64,000 bases of DNA from Nitrospirota bacterium (GTDB lineage Bacteria; Nitrospirota; Nitrospiria; 2-01-FULL-66-17). This document shows, piece after piece, positions 31,816 to 40,642 of the stretch. The notes below the pieces were generated by a model. The model was not told the DNA's origin and searched no databases. It saw nothing but the letters and a program-made list of their open reading frames with translations. Position numbers and translations under genes: made by a program. The DNA lies in the NCBI GenBank assembly GCA_040757335.1, contig JBFLXB010000001.1:310001-374000 (forward strand). The letters are read 5' to 3'. Within the stretch, counting starts at the first letter, position 1. Each line of letters starts with the position of its first letter.

Positions 31816-33066
31816 GTGCCACCAGCCTCCGACTTGCAGCGACCAAGCACCGATCCCGTCGATCTTTCGGCGCTCCGCATCGACCGCAGCCGCGACCGCG
31901 GTCCGCGCCCGGGCTCCCGCCGTTCGTTGGCGTGGGGGTTGGCCGGCCTGGTATTGGTCGTCGGCGGGTGGACGTGGTACGCCTTGAGTGCGTCGCCCGT
32001 TGTGGTCGACGTCGCCGGCGTGACCACGATCTCGGGGACCGGCGCAGCCGCGGTCCTCCACGCCAGCGGCTACGTGGTGGCGCAGCGACAGGCCAACGTG
32101 GCGTCGAAAGCCACCGGACGGCTCGTGGCCCTGTACGTGGGGCCGGGGGACCGCGTCAAGAACGGGCAGATCCTCGCCAAGATCGAGAGCGCGGACGTCA
32201 CCGCCCGGCTCCATCAGGCCCAGGCCAACGAGGCCGCGGCACGCGCGGCCCTGGCGCAGGCACGCGCCGCGGCCGACGAGGCGACTTTGGATTACGAGCG
32301 CAAGCGCGGACTGCTGGACGCCCAGTTGGTGTCGCAAGCTGATTTCGACGTCTCCTCGGCGCGCCACGCCACGGCGCAGGCCGGCGTGGCGTCGGCGCAA
32401 GCCGTGGTCGCGGCCGCCGAAGCCGCGGTGCGCGCCGCGGCCGTGGAGTTGGACAACACGGTGATCCGCGCGCCGTTCGACGGGACCGTGCTGACCAAGA
32501 ACGCCGACGTGGGGGAAATCGTCGCGCCGTTCGGGTCCTCCACCACGGCTCGGGCCGCGGTCGTCAGAATCGCGGACATGGCCTCGTTGATGGTGGAGGC
32601 CGATGTCTCGGAACGGTACCTCGATCAAGTCACCATCGGCTTACCCTGCGAGATCACGCTCGACGCCTACCCGCAGCAGCGCTACCACGGCGTGGTCGAG
32701 ACCATCGTCCCGACCGCGGATCGGGCCAAAGCCACGGTGCTCACCAAGATTCGATTCGCGGACCGCGACCCCCGCGTGTTGCCGGAGATGAGCGCGAAAG
32801 TGGCGTTTCTCTCGAGTGGGGAGGCGCCCGCGCAGACGGCCCGCCTCGCGGTTCCCGACCAGGCGGTCGTGTCGAGGAACGATCGCCGCGTGGTATACGT
32901 GGTCCGGAACGATCGGGCCGTCGAAACCGCGGTGACCACCGGCGCCACTGCGAACGGGTTGACCGAAGTCCGCGACGGCGTGGGGCCGGGTGAGCGCGTG
33001 ATCGTCAACCCTCCGGACGATCTGCAGGACGGCGCGCCCGTGGCGGCTCGCGCGACTCCGGGATGA
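31816..33066 (+). CDS. efflux periplasmic adaptor (HlyD/MacA-like membrane fusion protein)
   Basis: An N-terminal membrane helix (LAWGLAGLVLVVGGWTWYAL) leads to a biotinyl-lipoyl half-motif (GRLVALYVGPGDRVKNGQILAKIES). A long alanine-rich coiled coil (residues about 125-205), the second lipoyl half (TVIRAPFDGTVLTKNADVGE) and a beta-barrel domain follow. This is the MacA/HlyD layout, which bridges an inner-membrane transporter to an outer-membrane channel. The GTG at 31816 is chosen because a TATAAT lies at 31801-31806, which would make the upstream ATG untranscribed. It is followed by two FtsX-type permease genes. Confidence 0.87.
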   Translation: MPPASDLQRPSTDPVDLSALRIDRSRDRGPRPGSRRSLAWGLAGLVLVVGGWTWYALSASPVVVDVAGVTTISGTGAAAVLHASGYVVAQRQANVASKATGRLVALYVGPGDRVKNGQILAKIESADVTARLHQAQANEAAARAALAQARAAADEATLDYERKRGLLDAQLVSQADFDVSSARHATAQAGVASAQAVVAAAEAAVRAAAVELDNTVIRAPFDGTVLTKNADVGEIVAPFGSSTTARAAVVRIADMASLMVEADVSERYLDQVTIGLPCEITLDAYPQQRYHGVVETIVPTADRAKATVLTKIRFADRDPRVLPEMSAKVAFLSSGEAPAQTARLAVPDQAVVSRNDRRVVYVVRNDRAVETAVTTGATANGLTEVRDGVGPGERVIVNPPDDLQDGAPVAARATPG

Positions 33067-33076
33067 AGGATCGGAC

Positions 33077-34240
33077 GTGACGCTGCTGCGATTGATCGTC
33101 TACAACGCCTTGCGCCACAAGCTGCGCACCGTGCTCACCGTGCTGGGCCTGGCCATCGCGGTGCTCGCGTTCGCCATGCTGCGGACCATGGTGGACGCGT
33201 GGTACGCAGGGGTGAACGCGTCGCAACAGAATCGCCTCATCTCCCGCAACGCGGTCTCGCTCGCGTTTCCCCTGCCGCTGGCCTATCGCGATCGTATCGC
33301 GCAAGTACCCGGCATCACCGCGGTCACGTACGGCGACTGGTTCGGCGGCGTGTACATCGACGAGAAGAACTTCTTCGCCCAGTTCGGCGTGGATGCGGAC
33401 ACATGGTTTCGGGTATACCCGGAATACCGGGTCCCTCCGGATCAGATGGACGCGTTTTCGCAGGAACGGAACGCCGCGATCGTGGGACGCAAACTTGCCG
33501 AGCGATACGGCTGGCACCTGGGCGATACCGTGAGATTGCGCGGCACGTTCTACCCGGGGGATTGGGACTTCGTGATCCGCGGGATCTACGCGGCGGACCC
33601 CAATGTGAAAACCGCCGACGAAACCCAGATGTTCTTCCACTGGGATTCGCTGGAGCAGTATCTGCGGCAGACGCTCGCCGACGCCGCGGGGCACGTGGGG
33701 TTCTACGCCTTCACCATCGACAGAACCCAGGACCCCGCCGCGATCGGCCGAGCCGTCGATGCCTTGTTCGCGAACTCCTTGGCTGAGACGTTGACCGAGA
33801 CCGAACGGGAATTCCAACTGGGATTCGTGTCCATGACCGAAGCCATTCTACTCGCGATCCAGGCGATCTCGATCATGATCGTGGGCCTGATCCTGATCGT
33901 GCTCGCCAATACCATGGCCATGTCCGCGCGGGAACGCGCGACCGAGTATGCGGTGATGAAGACGATGGGCTTCTCTCCGGCCCGCCTCGCGGTGCTGATC
34001 GCCGGGGAGTCGCTCGTGATCGCGATCGCCGGAGGCTTCGTCGGCATGCTCGCGGTCTTCCCGCTCGCCGAGGCCTTCGGCGCCGCGGTCGGAACGTTTT
34101 TCCCGGTCTTCAAGATCTCGGGGGCCACGCTGGCGGCCGCCTCCGGGTTGGACCTTGCGGCGGCGGTGGTGGCGGCCGCGATCCCGTCATGGTTCGTGGC
34201 CCGAACCACGGTGGCAGAGGGTCTGAGGCACGTGGGATGA
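33077..34240 (+). CDS. ABC transporter permease, MacB/FtsX family (first of two)
   Basis: The 387-residue protein has the four-helix MacB/FtsX layout: one helix near the N-terminus (TVLTVLGLAIAVLAFAMLRT), a large periplasmic domain of about 220 residues, and three C-terminal helices starting at EAILLAIQAISIMIVGLILIVLANT. Between the C-terminal helices lies the FtsX-typical ERATEYAVMKTMGFS coupling segment. The start is a GTG 10 bases after the adaptor gene, with AAGGA upstream. It probably dimerises with the next permease. Confidence 0.87.
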   Translation: MTLLRLIVYNALRHKLRTVLTVLGLAIAVLAFAMLRTMVDAWYAGVNASQQNRLISRNAVSLAFPLPLAYRDRIAQVPGITAVTYGDWFGGVYIDEKNFFAQFGVDADTWFRVYPEYRVPPDQMDAFSQERNAAIVGRKLAERYGWHLGDTVRLRGTFYPGDWDFVIRGIYAADPNVKTADETQMFFHWDSLEQYLRQTLADAAGHVGFYAFTIDRTQDPAAIGRAVDALFANSLAETLTETEREFQLGFVSMTEAILLAIQAISIMIVGLILIVLANTMAMSARERATEYAVMKTMGFSPARLAVLIAGESLVIAIAGGFVGMLAVFPLAEAFGAAVGTFFPVFKISGATLAAASGLDLAAAVVAAAIPSWFVARTTVAEGLRHVG

Positions 34241-34244
34241 CGTG

Positions 34245-35411
34245 ATGAAGATTCCGATCGCCTACAGCCTTCGCAATCTCGGAGCCCGGCGACTGACCAC
34301 GCTCATGACCGCCTCCGGGATGGCGTTGGTGGTGTTCGTCCTCGCCGCGGTCCTGATGCTGGCCCACGGGTTGGAGCGCACCATGGTCAGCACCGGCTCC
34401 CCGGACAACGCGCTGATCACCCGGCGGTCAGCCACCTCCGAGGTGCAGAGTTTTCTCTCGCGCGAACAGGCCGCGATCATCATGGCCTCCGACGAGATCA
34501 CCCGGGGACCGGACGGCGTGCCCCTCGGAGGATCGGAAACCGTGACGATCATCAACCTTCCCAAGCGAGGCAGCGGCAAGCCGTCGAACGTCCAGATCCG
34601 CGGCGCCTCGGCACTGGCGATGACGCTGCGCCCGCAGATCAAACTGGTCGAGGGACGCCTCTGGCAACCAGGATCGTCCGAAGTGGTGGTGGGCCGCGGC
34701 ATTGCGTCGCGTTTTCAGGGGACCGGACTGGGCGAGACCATACGTTTCGCGCTGCGCGATTGGACCGTGGTGGGCGTCTTCGACGGAGGCGGCAGCGGCT
34801 TCGATTCGGAGATTTGGGTGGACGCGGACCAACTGATGCAGGCGTTTCGCCGCACCCTGTTTTCGTCCGCGCTCGTTCGCGTGCCGGACGCGCGGGCCTT
34901 CGATGCGCTCAAAGCCCGGCTGGAGACCGATCCCCGCCTCACCGTGGAGGTCAAACGGGAAATCGACTACTACGCGGCGCAGTCCGAGATGTTCGCCACG
35001 TTTATCCGCGTGGTGGGGTTGCTCGTGACCGTGGTGTTCAGCCTCGGTGCCGTGGTCGGCGCCATGATCACCATGTACGCCGCCGTGTCCAACCGCACCC
35101 AGGAGATCGGCGCGCTCCGAGCGCTGGGATTCGGCCGCGGCGCGGTCTGGGGCGCCTTCGTGGTCGAGTCGCTCGGGTTGTCGCTGCTCGGAGGGTTACT
35201 CGGGGTGGGGGCGGCCGCGCTGCTGCAGTTCGTCTCGATTTCTTCCGTCAATTTCGCCACGTTCACGGAAATCGCGTTCGGGTTTTCCTTGTCCCCGCAG
35301 ATCGTGGCCCAGTCATTGGTGTTCTCCGCAGTGATGGGATTTGTCGGCGGGGTGCTTCCAGCCGTTCGCGCGAGCCGTCTTAAGATCGTTGAGGCGCTGC
35401 GCACCCCCTGA
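34245..35411 (+). CDS. ABC transporter permease, MacB/FtsX family (second of two)
   Basis: This protein has the same topology as its neighbour: an N-terminal helix (LMTASGMALVVFVLAAVLMLAHG), a periplasmic MacB_PCD domain, and three C-terminal helices with the coupling segment NRTQEIGALRALGFGR. The ATG at 34245 or the GTG at 34242 begins 1-4 bases after the previous stop. No ABC ATPase gene follows: the next gene is convergent. The transporter therefore lacks its energising subunit in this locus. The substrate is unknown, and MacB-type systems move lipids, lipoproteins or small toxic molecules. Confidence 0.87.
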   Translation: MKIPIAYSLRNLGARRLTTLMTASGMALVVFVLAAVLMLAHGLERTMVSTGSPDNALITRRSATSEVQSFLSREQAAIIMASDEITRGPDGVPLGGSETVTIINLPKRGSGKPSNVQIRGASALAMTLRPQIKLVEGRLWQPGSSEVVVGRGIASRFQGTGLGETIRFALRDWTVVGVFDGGGSGFDSEIWVDADQLMQAFRRTLFSSALVRVPDARAFDALKARLETDPRLTVEVKREIDYYAAQSEMFATFIRVVGLLVTVVFSLGAVVGAMITMYAAVSNRTQEIGALRALGFGRGAVWGAFVVESLGLSLLGGLLGVGAAALLQFVSISSVNFATFTEIAFGFSLSPQIVAQSLVFSAVMGFVGGVLPAVRASRLKIVEALRTP

Positions 35412-35414
35412 TCG

Positions 35415-36140
35415 TCAGCGGGGGCGCTTCAGGACAATGCGCCGGAACCACCCGCGGCCCAAATCAGGTTCGTCGCGAACCAGCTCCAGGCCGGGGCACG
35501 ATGCCAGAACCTCTTCGAACACCACGTCGGTGTTGGTGGCCAACCGCCCGAGGAGGGGGCTGAACCACCGCCTGAGCGGCGCGTTCTGGCCTGGGCGCAG
35601 AAACTTGTCGAGAATATGGATCGTCCCCCCGGGCCGCACGACCCGCGCCACCTCGCTCAGAAGCGCGTGCGGGTTCGGCACCACGGCAACGATCAAGTGC
35701 AGCACGGCGCGATCGAACGAACCGTCGCGAAGCGGCAGCTCCATGCCGTCGCCGCGGACCAGACGGATCGGCGCGTCGTATTCGCGGGCTTTGGCTTTGG
35801 CCCGTCCGATCATCGCAGCGGTCAGGTCGACTCCCACGTAGGTTGCGCCCGGCTTGAGCCACGGGATGTCGAGTCCGGTCCCCACGCCGACCAGGAGAAT
35901 TCGTTGGCCCGACACGTCGCCGAGCGTCCCCAGACTCTTTCGCCGACTCTCGCGCAGCGCCGACGCCACCGCGGCGTCGTAAAACGGCGCCCACAAGGTG
36001 TAGGCGCGCCGAAGCCATGGTGATCGCTCCGCGCGTTGAGCCGCGCGCGGAGAAGCCGCACGGGATGAGACGAGGACGACCGGAGGGGACGGATCGGAGG
36101 CGCGTATCCGCCGCCTCTCAACCAGCCGGGGAACGCGCAT
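35415..36140 (-). CDS. class I SAM-dependent methyltransferase
   Basis: Motif I is ILLVGVGTGLDIPWL, followed by VGVDLTAAMIGRAKAKA, the acidic-strand RGDGMELPLRDGSFD and the post-motif VARVVRPGGTIHILDKFL, which is a UbiE/phospholipid-methyltransferase-like layout. An N-terminal 45 residues is basic and atypical. The ATG at 36140 overlaps the PilZ stop. A later start near residue 40 (RSPWLRRAYTLWAPFYD) would match the family length better. The substrate is unknown. Confidence 0.8.
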   Translation of the reverse strand: MRVPRLVERRRIRASDPSPPVVLVSSRAASPRAAQRAERSPWLRRAYTLWAPFYDAAVASALRESRRKSLGTLGDVSGQRILLVGVGTGLDIPWLKPGATYVGVDLTAAMIGRAKAKAREYDAPIRLVRGDGMELPLRDGSFDRAVLHLIVAVVPNPHALLSEVARVVRPGGTIHILDKFLRPGQNAPLRRWFSPLLGRLATNTDVVFEEVLASCPGLELVRDEPDLGRGWFRRIVLKRPR

Positions 36141-36472
36141 CAGGGAACCTGACGGCGGGATTCAATCCATTGTCTGACCACGCCGGGCGTGCGGGCGTCG
36201 ATGTACGCGAACCGCACGCCGATGCCGTGCGGCGCGCGTCGGACGATCCGACCGTTGGTGGTGACGAATTGGGTCTCGTGCGGGTCCAGCGAGAAGGTGA
36301 TGTTCATGGAGGTGCCGATCTCGAAGCGCGGAGGGACCTCGATGAAACACCCCGAGAAGCTCAGGTTCCGGATCGTCCCGCTCAGGAAGGTCGACCCGGA
36401 CCGAATCGTGGCCGGCCCGGAAAAAGGGAGACGAACGTGTGGTCTCTGCTCAACCGACTGGGTCTGGTTCAT
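36140..36472 (-). CDS. PilZ domain (cyclic di-GMP-binding) protein
   Basis: A single PilZ domain of 110 residues. The arginine motif is present as RPHVR (an RxxxR form), and the second motif NLSFSGCFIEV fits the [D/N]xSxxG rule. The C-terminal strand GIGVRFAYID is typical. The ATG at 36472 has GGAGG ten bases upstream. It overlaps the methyltransferase gene by four bases and is co-transcribed with it. With the GGDEF protein at 59710-60729 it suggests cyclic di-GMP signalling in this organism. Confidence 0.8.
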   Translation of the reverse strand: MNQTQSVEQRPHVRLPFSGPATIRSGSTFLSGTIRNLSFSGCFIEVPPRFEIGTSMNITFSLDPHETQFVTTNGRIVRRAPHGIGVRFAYIDARTPGVVRQWIESRRQVP

Positions 36473-36588
36473 GGCCGCTCCTCCGTTCTTCGCCACGGAC
36501 GGACCTGGGGGAGGAACCGCAGTCGGCGGCTGGAAATTCCAAAGCAGCCGGTCGGACAATCCTGTACACTTGGGCCGGCGCCGGGTGT

Positions 36589-37167
36589 TTAGAATCCTTC
36601 TAAACGTCCGCCCAGCCACGTCACGCCCTGGGCCGCGCCGCCATTCTCACTCGCCAGAATTGCATCGGCAAATTCGAGGCCGGTCGCGCCCGCCATCACC
36701 ACGCGAAACCGAAGTTTCACCAAGACGCCATCTTGCTGCGAGCCCAGCGGTGTCCCGAACTTCTTGATCTCCACGTTGAGCCGGCCCGCCCCTGGAAGGG
36801 GCGTTGGAACCGTGTACTCCACGTTGGTCGAAGGGGCCTGCTGCTCGAAGAAGTCACCGGGTTCGAAATCCACAAACTCAACCACCGCGGGCTCGAACCG
36901 GATACCGAACGTGGCAATGAACGTGGGCAGTGCAATGTCCTCGCCCCAGACCTCCAGGGTCATGGTGTCGCCCAGGCTCGGTCCTTCCCGCAGGGAAACG
37001 CTGTCCGCCGGCAGCACGGTTTGATCCGGCGTGAATCGCACCGACAAACCACCGATGTCCGTGACGCTCCCGCCTCCGCCGCATGAAACCATGATCAGGG
37101 CCGCTGAGACGGCCGTGCCGATCCGTCCCAGTCGTGTCAGCGATAAGTGAGGCACATCGAGCTCCAT
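36589..37167 (-). CDS. cohesin-like domain lipoprotein
   Basis: A signal peptide ends in the lipobox LIMVSC followed by GGGG, so the protein should be lipidated. The mature part of about 150 residues has the cohesin/carbohydrate-binding-like beta-sandwich pattern: GDTMTLEVWGEDI, IATFGIRFEPAVVEFVDFEPGDFF and VLVKLRFRVVMAG. The ATG at 37167 is preferred over a TTG at 37197 because it begins a cleaner signal sequence. No dockerin partner is evident in this window. Confidence 0.7.
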   Translation of the reverse strand: MELDVPHLSLTRLGRIGTAVSAALIMVSCGGGGSVTDIGGLSVRFTPDQTVLPADSVSLREGPSLGDTMTLEVWGEDIALPTFIATFGIRFEPAVVEFVDFEPGDFFEQQAPSTNVEYTVPTPLPGAGRLNVEIKKFGTPLGSQQDGVLVKLRFRVVMAGATGLEFADAILASENGGAAQGVTWLGGRLEGF

Positions 37168-37341
37168 CCCGCCGTCACACAGAAGACAACCGAGCAAGGG
37201 AGAGTCTTCCGAAGCCCTTCTGCTTGAGCTTCAGAAACTCCCCACCCCGGTGCCGGGGGCGGAGAGGTTCTGTGCGCGTTGAGGTCAGCAGAGCGCCGGG
37301 AAAGCGGGCACCTGCGTGCTGGAGGTCTGGTCAGGGCAAGC

Positions 37342-39126
37342 TCATTGCAGGACGTAAACAGCCCCCGCAGTGGTTGCGATGTTGTTGGCCTGATCGCCGT
37401 CGATGCCCATCGCGTTGCTGTCTTCGCCGATCGCCCCGACCGCCACGGTATCTATGCTCACCGCCACGCTCCCGCCAAAGCCGTCGAGGCCGGCGGTGTT
37501 GGAGGCCTTCACGTAGTCGAGCTGGCTCCAGGTTGTGCCGCTGCGGGAGAACACATAGACCGCCCCGGCGGTCGCAGCGCTGTTGTCGGGTTGCCCCACC
37601 CCGGTCGCGTCGACGCCGGTGGCCGCGCTGTCCTCGGACGGCGCCCCGATTGCCAGGGTATCGCCGCTCAGCGCCACTCTCCACCCGAACAGGTCGCCCG
37701 CGTTCGTATTGGACGCCTTCACGTACGCCTGTTGCGCCCACGTTCCGGTGATCCCGCCGCTGCGGAAGAACACATACACCGCGCCGGTATCGATCGCGCT
37801 GTTGTTGCCTACGCTGTCGATTCCCGTGGTCGCACTGTCTTCCAACGGCGCGCCGACTGCCAGGGTGTCGCCCTCCAATGCCAGGCTCGTGCCGAACGCG
37901 TCGGCCGCCCCGGTGTTGGAGGCTTTGAGGTAGGCCTGTTGTGCCCACGCGGTGCCGGCGCGGGTGAACACGTACACCGCGCCAGAGCTGGTCGCGCCGT
38001 TGCTGGTCTGGGGAGTGCCGTCGATGCCCGTGGCAATGCTGCTCTCCCCGGCCGCGCCCGCCGCCAGCGTGTCACCGCTGAGCGCCACGCTCACCCCGAA
38101 CACGTCTCCGGCATCGGTATTGGATGCTTTGACGTAGGCTTCCTGGCTCCAGATCGTCCCGCTGCGGGTGAACACGTACACCGCCCCGGCATTCGACGCG
38201 CTGTCGTCCGCCTGGTCCCCGTCGATGCCGGTCGCTACGCTGTCTTCTCCGAGCGCGCCCACTGTTACGGTCTCTCCGCTCAACGCCACCCGCCAACCGA
38301 ATCGATCCCCGGCGCCCGTGTTCGACGCTTTGAGGTACGCCTGCTGGGTCCAGGTCGTTCCGCTGCGCACGAACACGTACACGGCCCCGGCATTCGACGC
38401 GCTGTCGTCCGCCTGGTCCCCGTCGATCCCAACGGCCGTGCTGTCTTCCGAGGGAGCCCCGACTACCAAGGTCTCGCCCTCCAGCGACACGCTCCAGCCG
38501 AACTGATCTCCAGCGCCGGTGTTCGAGGCTTTGAGATACGCCTGCTGGCTCCAGGTCGTCCCGCTGCGCACGAACACGTACACCGCCCCGGAGTTCGCCG
38601 CGTTGTTGCTCGTGCCATCTCCATCCACCCCGGTCGCCGCACTGTCCTCCGAAGGCGCGCCCACGACCATGGTGTCGCCGTTCAAGGCCACGCTATAGCC
38701 GAAGTGGTCGTCAGCTCCGGTGTTCGAGGCTTTGGCGTACGCCTGCTGCGCGAAGTTGACCTCGGTGCCGCGCGTCACTTCGATGGTATACACCCTCGCC
38801 GCGCCGCCGGTGGTGACCACTCGAACACTCAAGACATTGCGACCTTCCACCAGGCTGACGGGGTCCGTAAGGGTCCCGCCGTTGACGGTGATCGTCGCGT
38901 CCGCTTCAGTTGCAGTGGCCGTGACCGTAGTTTGAGTGGTGAGAAAAACCGTGCTGACCGTGTACGCGGTCACGCTGGAATCAAACGTCTCGTTGAACGG
39001 CCCCAGATCAACTGCCAGGGCGGTCAAGGACGGATCGCCGGTGGGGCCATCATCACTGGCACATCCCCCGAGAATCCCCGCCACTATCACGACCAAGCCG
39101 AACACCGCGAACACGTCCCGTCTCAT
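37342..39126 (-). CDS. lipoprotein with a cadherin-like domain and seven FG-GAP repeats
   Basis: The ATG at 39126 gives 594 residues with a signal peptide ending in GILGGC, a lipobox. A cadherin-like beta-sandwich (LTALAVDLGPFNETFDSSV to ARVYTIEVTR) precedes seven repeats of about 66 residues. Each has FGxSVALxGDTxxVGAPxEDSxATGIDG and SGAVYVFxRSGTTWxQQAYxKASNTGA. Seven such units would close a beta propeller. Within each blade the DxDGxxxD-like acidic loop may bind calcium. The DNA of the repeats is very similar, suggesting recent homogenisation. Probably a surface protein of unknown ligand. Confidence 0.85.
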   Translation of the reverse strand: MRRDVFAVFGLVVIVAGILGGCASDDGPTGDPSLTALAVDLGPFNETFDSSVTAYTVSTVFLTTQTTVTATATEADATITVNGGTLTDPVSLVEGRNVLSVRVVTTGGAARVYTIEVTRGTEVNFAQQAYAKASNTGADDHFGYSVALNGDTMVVGAPSEDSAATGVDGDGTSNNAANSGAVYVFVRSGTTWSQQAYLKASNTGAGDQFGWSVSLEGETLVVGAPSEDSTAVGIDGDQADDSASNAGAVYVFVRSGTTWTQQAYLKASNTGAGDRFGWRVALSGETVTVGALGEDSVATGIDGDQADDSASNAGAVYVFTRSGTIWSQEAYVKASNTDAGDVFGVSVALSGDTLAAGAAGESSIATGIDGTPQTSNGATSSGAVYVFTRAGTAWAQQAYLKASNTGAADAFGTSLALEGDTLAVGAPLEDSATTGIDSVGNNSAIDTGAVYVFFRSGGITGTWAQQAYVKASNTNAGDLFGWRVALSGDTLAIGAPSEDSAATGVDATGVGQPDNSAATAGAVYVFSRSGTTWSQLDYVKASNTAGLDGFGGSVAVSIDTVAVGAIGEDSNAMGIDGDQANNIATTAGAVYVLQ

Positions 39127-39340
39127 CACCCCGCCTCTCTCAGCCGCACCTTGGCGCGCTGATGCCCAACGCGTTGGGTCAACTGAACACAATGCAGACG
39201 CGGGTGTCAAGAAATTATGGAGGAGACTGGCCGACCAGCTGACAGGGACCGCGGCACGCGGCGTGGCAGAACAGCACCTGCCGGTTTATCTCTTCTGAGC
39301 TAATATTGGCAACAGAATATCCCCCAGACGGAGTGCAATT

Positions 39341-39571
39341 ATGGCGAACGATAGAAACAGTGTACCCAATCCGAGATGCACGATCTGCAACAGACCGACA
39401 AGCAATCGGTTTCCTGGCGCGGTATTTCAGGCCGTGCCTCCCGATCGGGATCCGTCATCGCCGGTCGTCTTCCCCCGGGACTACATTTGCGGTTCGGACA
39501 AGTGTTTGCACCGGTTCATCGATCGCGTGTTCGATGAACACCGAAGAAAGAAGACCCGCTACGTGGCCTAA
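39341..39571 (+). CDS. small cysteine-containing (zinc-binding-like) protein
   Basis: The ATG at 39341 has CGGAG nine bases upstream. The 76-residue product has an early CTIC motif and later Cys residues in YICGSDKCLHRF, consistent with a four-cysteine zinc knuckle. The C-terminus is basic (DEHRRKKTRYVA). No family name is assigned. It is the last gene before the displaced tRNA fragment at 39592. Confidence 0.6.
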   Translation: MANDRNSVPNPRCTICNRPTSNRFPGAVFQAVPPDRDPSSPVVFPRDYICGSDKCLHRFIDRVFDEHRRKKTRYVA

Positions 39572-39591
39572 GGCTAAGAGGCAATTTTGGG

Positions 39592-39636
39592 AAATGGTGC
39601 CCCTGGCGTGATTTCGCGACACGCGGTTTAGGAACC
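39592..39636 (-). repeat. displaced tRNA-Arg 3' fragment (att site, far end of the island)
   Basis: This stretch repeats the 3' half of the tRNA-Arg gene in the same orientation, including the CCA end (TGG on the plus strand) and the acceptor strand complement GCCCCTG. A gap of about six bases falls within the T loop. It cannot fold as a tRNA. It marks the far boundary of the island. Confidence 0.75.
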
Positions 39637-39783
39637 GGTTTTCGCGCCGCGGGGCACTTCGGTCGGAAGGCGTGAAGTTACGAGCATTCCCGTGGGGAAT
39701 CAACAAAATCGGCCCGCCGAGTCAGCGAGGGCCGACGGGGGTCGAGGAGGGCTGAAAAGAGCTGAGACCGTTTTAGTTTCGTT

Positions 39784-40638
39784 TTAGTGCGAAGGATTCC
39801 TTGTCGGAACGGGCTTCAATGCCGTCCAGTCAATCCCCACCGTCTCCCATATCCGTGGGAGATCGCCCAGCGTAATGGGAGTCAGCGGACCACCCACCGC
39901 GTGCTCACCCAGGCGAAAAATTACGCGACGCACGGTTTCCTTGAGCCAGATTTCTTCACTCGGATCGAGCGGCTTCATCGGTGTCCCCGCTTTGAACTTT
40001 CGACCCGTCACCAGATCGCCCCGACTCTCACCGCTTAAGTTGCCGAGCTTGTCGAGGACTGCGAGGTCGATCTTGAACATCTCCGCGGCCTTTTCCCGGA
40101 CTCGACGCTTCTCTCCGGTGCGAGCCTCCAAGTGGCTCAATAGCGCATAGGCGAACGTCGAGAGCGGCTCCCGTCCTTTTTGAAGATTCGTCCATCGCTT
40201 ATGCCACTTCATCACCTCAGGTGTCGCCTGGAACGACGTCAGTAGGTCTGGGTACTTGCTGTGTACCGCTCGTCCGACCCCCTTCAGGGTAGCGGACCCC
40301 GCCGTCAGGGTGGCGACACCTGAAACAAACCGGTACACCGTTCCTGGAGGAGGTGGGTTACGATCAACGACATCGGCCTTGTCGAACGTGAATCGAATCG
40401 TGCCGATACCCAACCGGAGGTCAGTTCCGATTGCCCAATCCCGTAGGACAGGATCGACGGCTTCGCGCGCGGCGAGTTCATCGGCGAAGTGGTCGCGGAG
40501 CGTCACCGTCAACCGCCCATCCTGCAGGCGAAATTCACCAAACGCATGTGATTGAGAAAGCGGCGGAGGATTCTCGTAGGCCACCCCCTCTTGAGACTCG
40601 ATGGTGTAGTGGAGCCGCTCTACGTGGGGATCGCGCAT
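39784..40638 (-). CDS. island-encoded protein of unknown function
   Basis: A 284-residue protein starts at the ATG at 40638, with GAGG three bases upstream inside the previous gene's stop (TGAGGTCATG). The N-terminal 130 residues look beta-rich (FGEFRLQDGRLTVTLRDHFAD, LGIGTIRFTFDK). The rest is helical, with a basic middle (KWHKRWTNLQKGREPLSTFAYALLSHLE) and the sequence KAAEMFKIDLAVLDKLGNLSG. No catalytic motif is recognised. It is the last gene of the island operon and is translationally coupled to the zinc-ribbon gene. Confidence 0.7.
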   Translation of the reverse strand: MRDPHVERLHYTIESQEGVAYENPPPLSQSHAFGEFRLQDGRLTVTLRDHFADELAAREAVDPVLRDWAIGTDLRLGIGTIRFTFDKADVVDRNPPPPGTVYRFVSGVATLTAGSATLKGVGRAVHSKYPDLLTSFQATPEVMKWHKRWTNLQKGREPLSTFAYALLSHLEARTGEKRRVREKAAEMFKIDLAVLDKLGNLSGESRGDLVTGRKFKAGTPMKPLDPSEEIWLKETVRRVIFRLGEHAVGGPLTPITLGDLPRIWETVGIDWTALKPVPTRNPSH

Positions 40639-40642
40639 GACC

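Noticed and set aside
37400-38740. Regular repeats that might be a CRISPR array
   Set aside because: The unit is about 200 bases, lies in frame and encodes the FG-GAP blades of the lipoprotein, with no short spacers.
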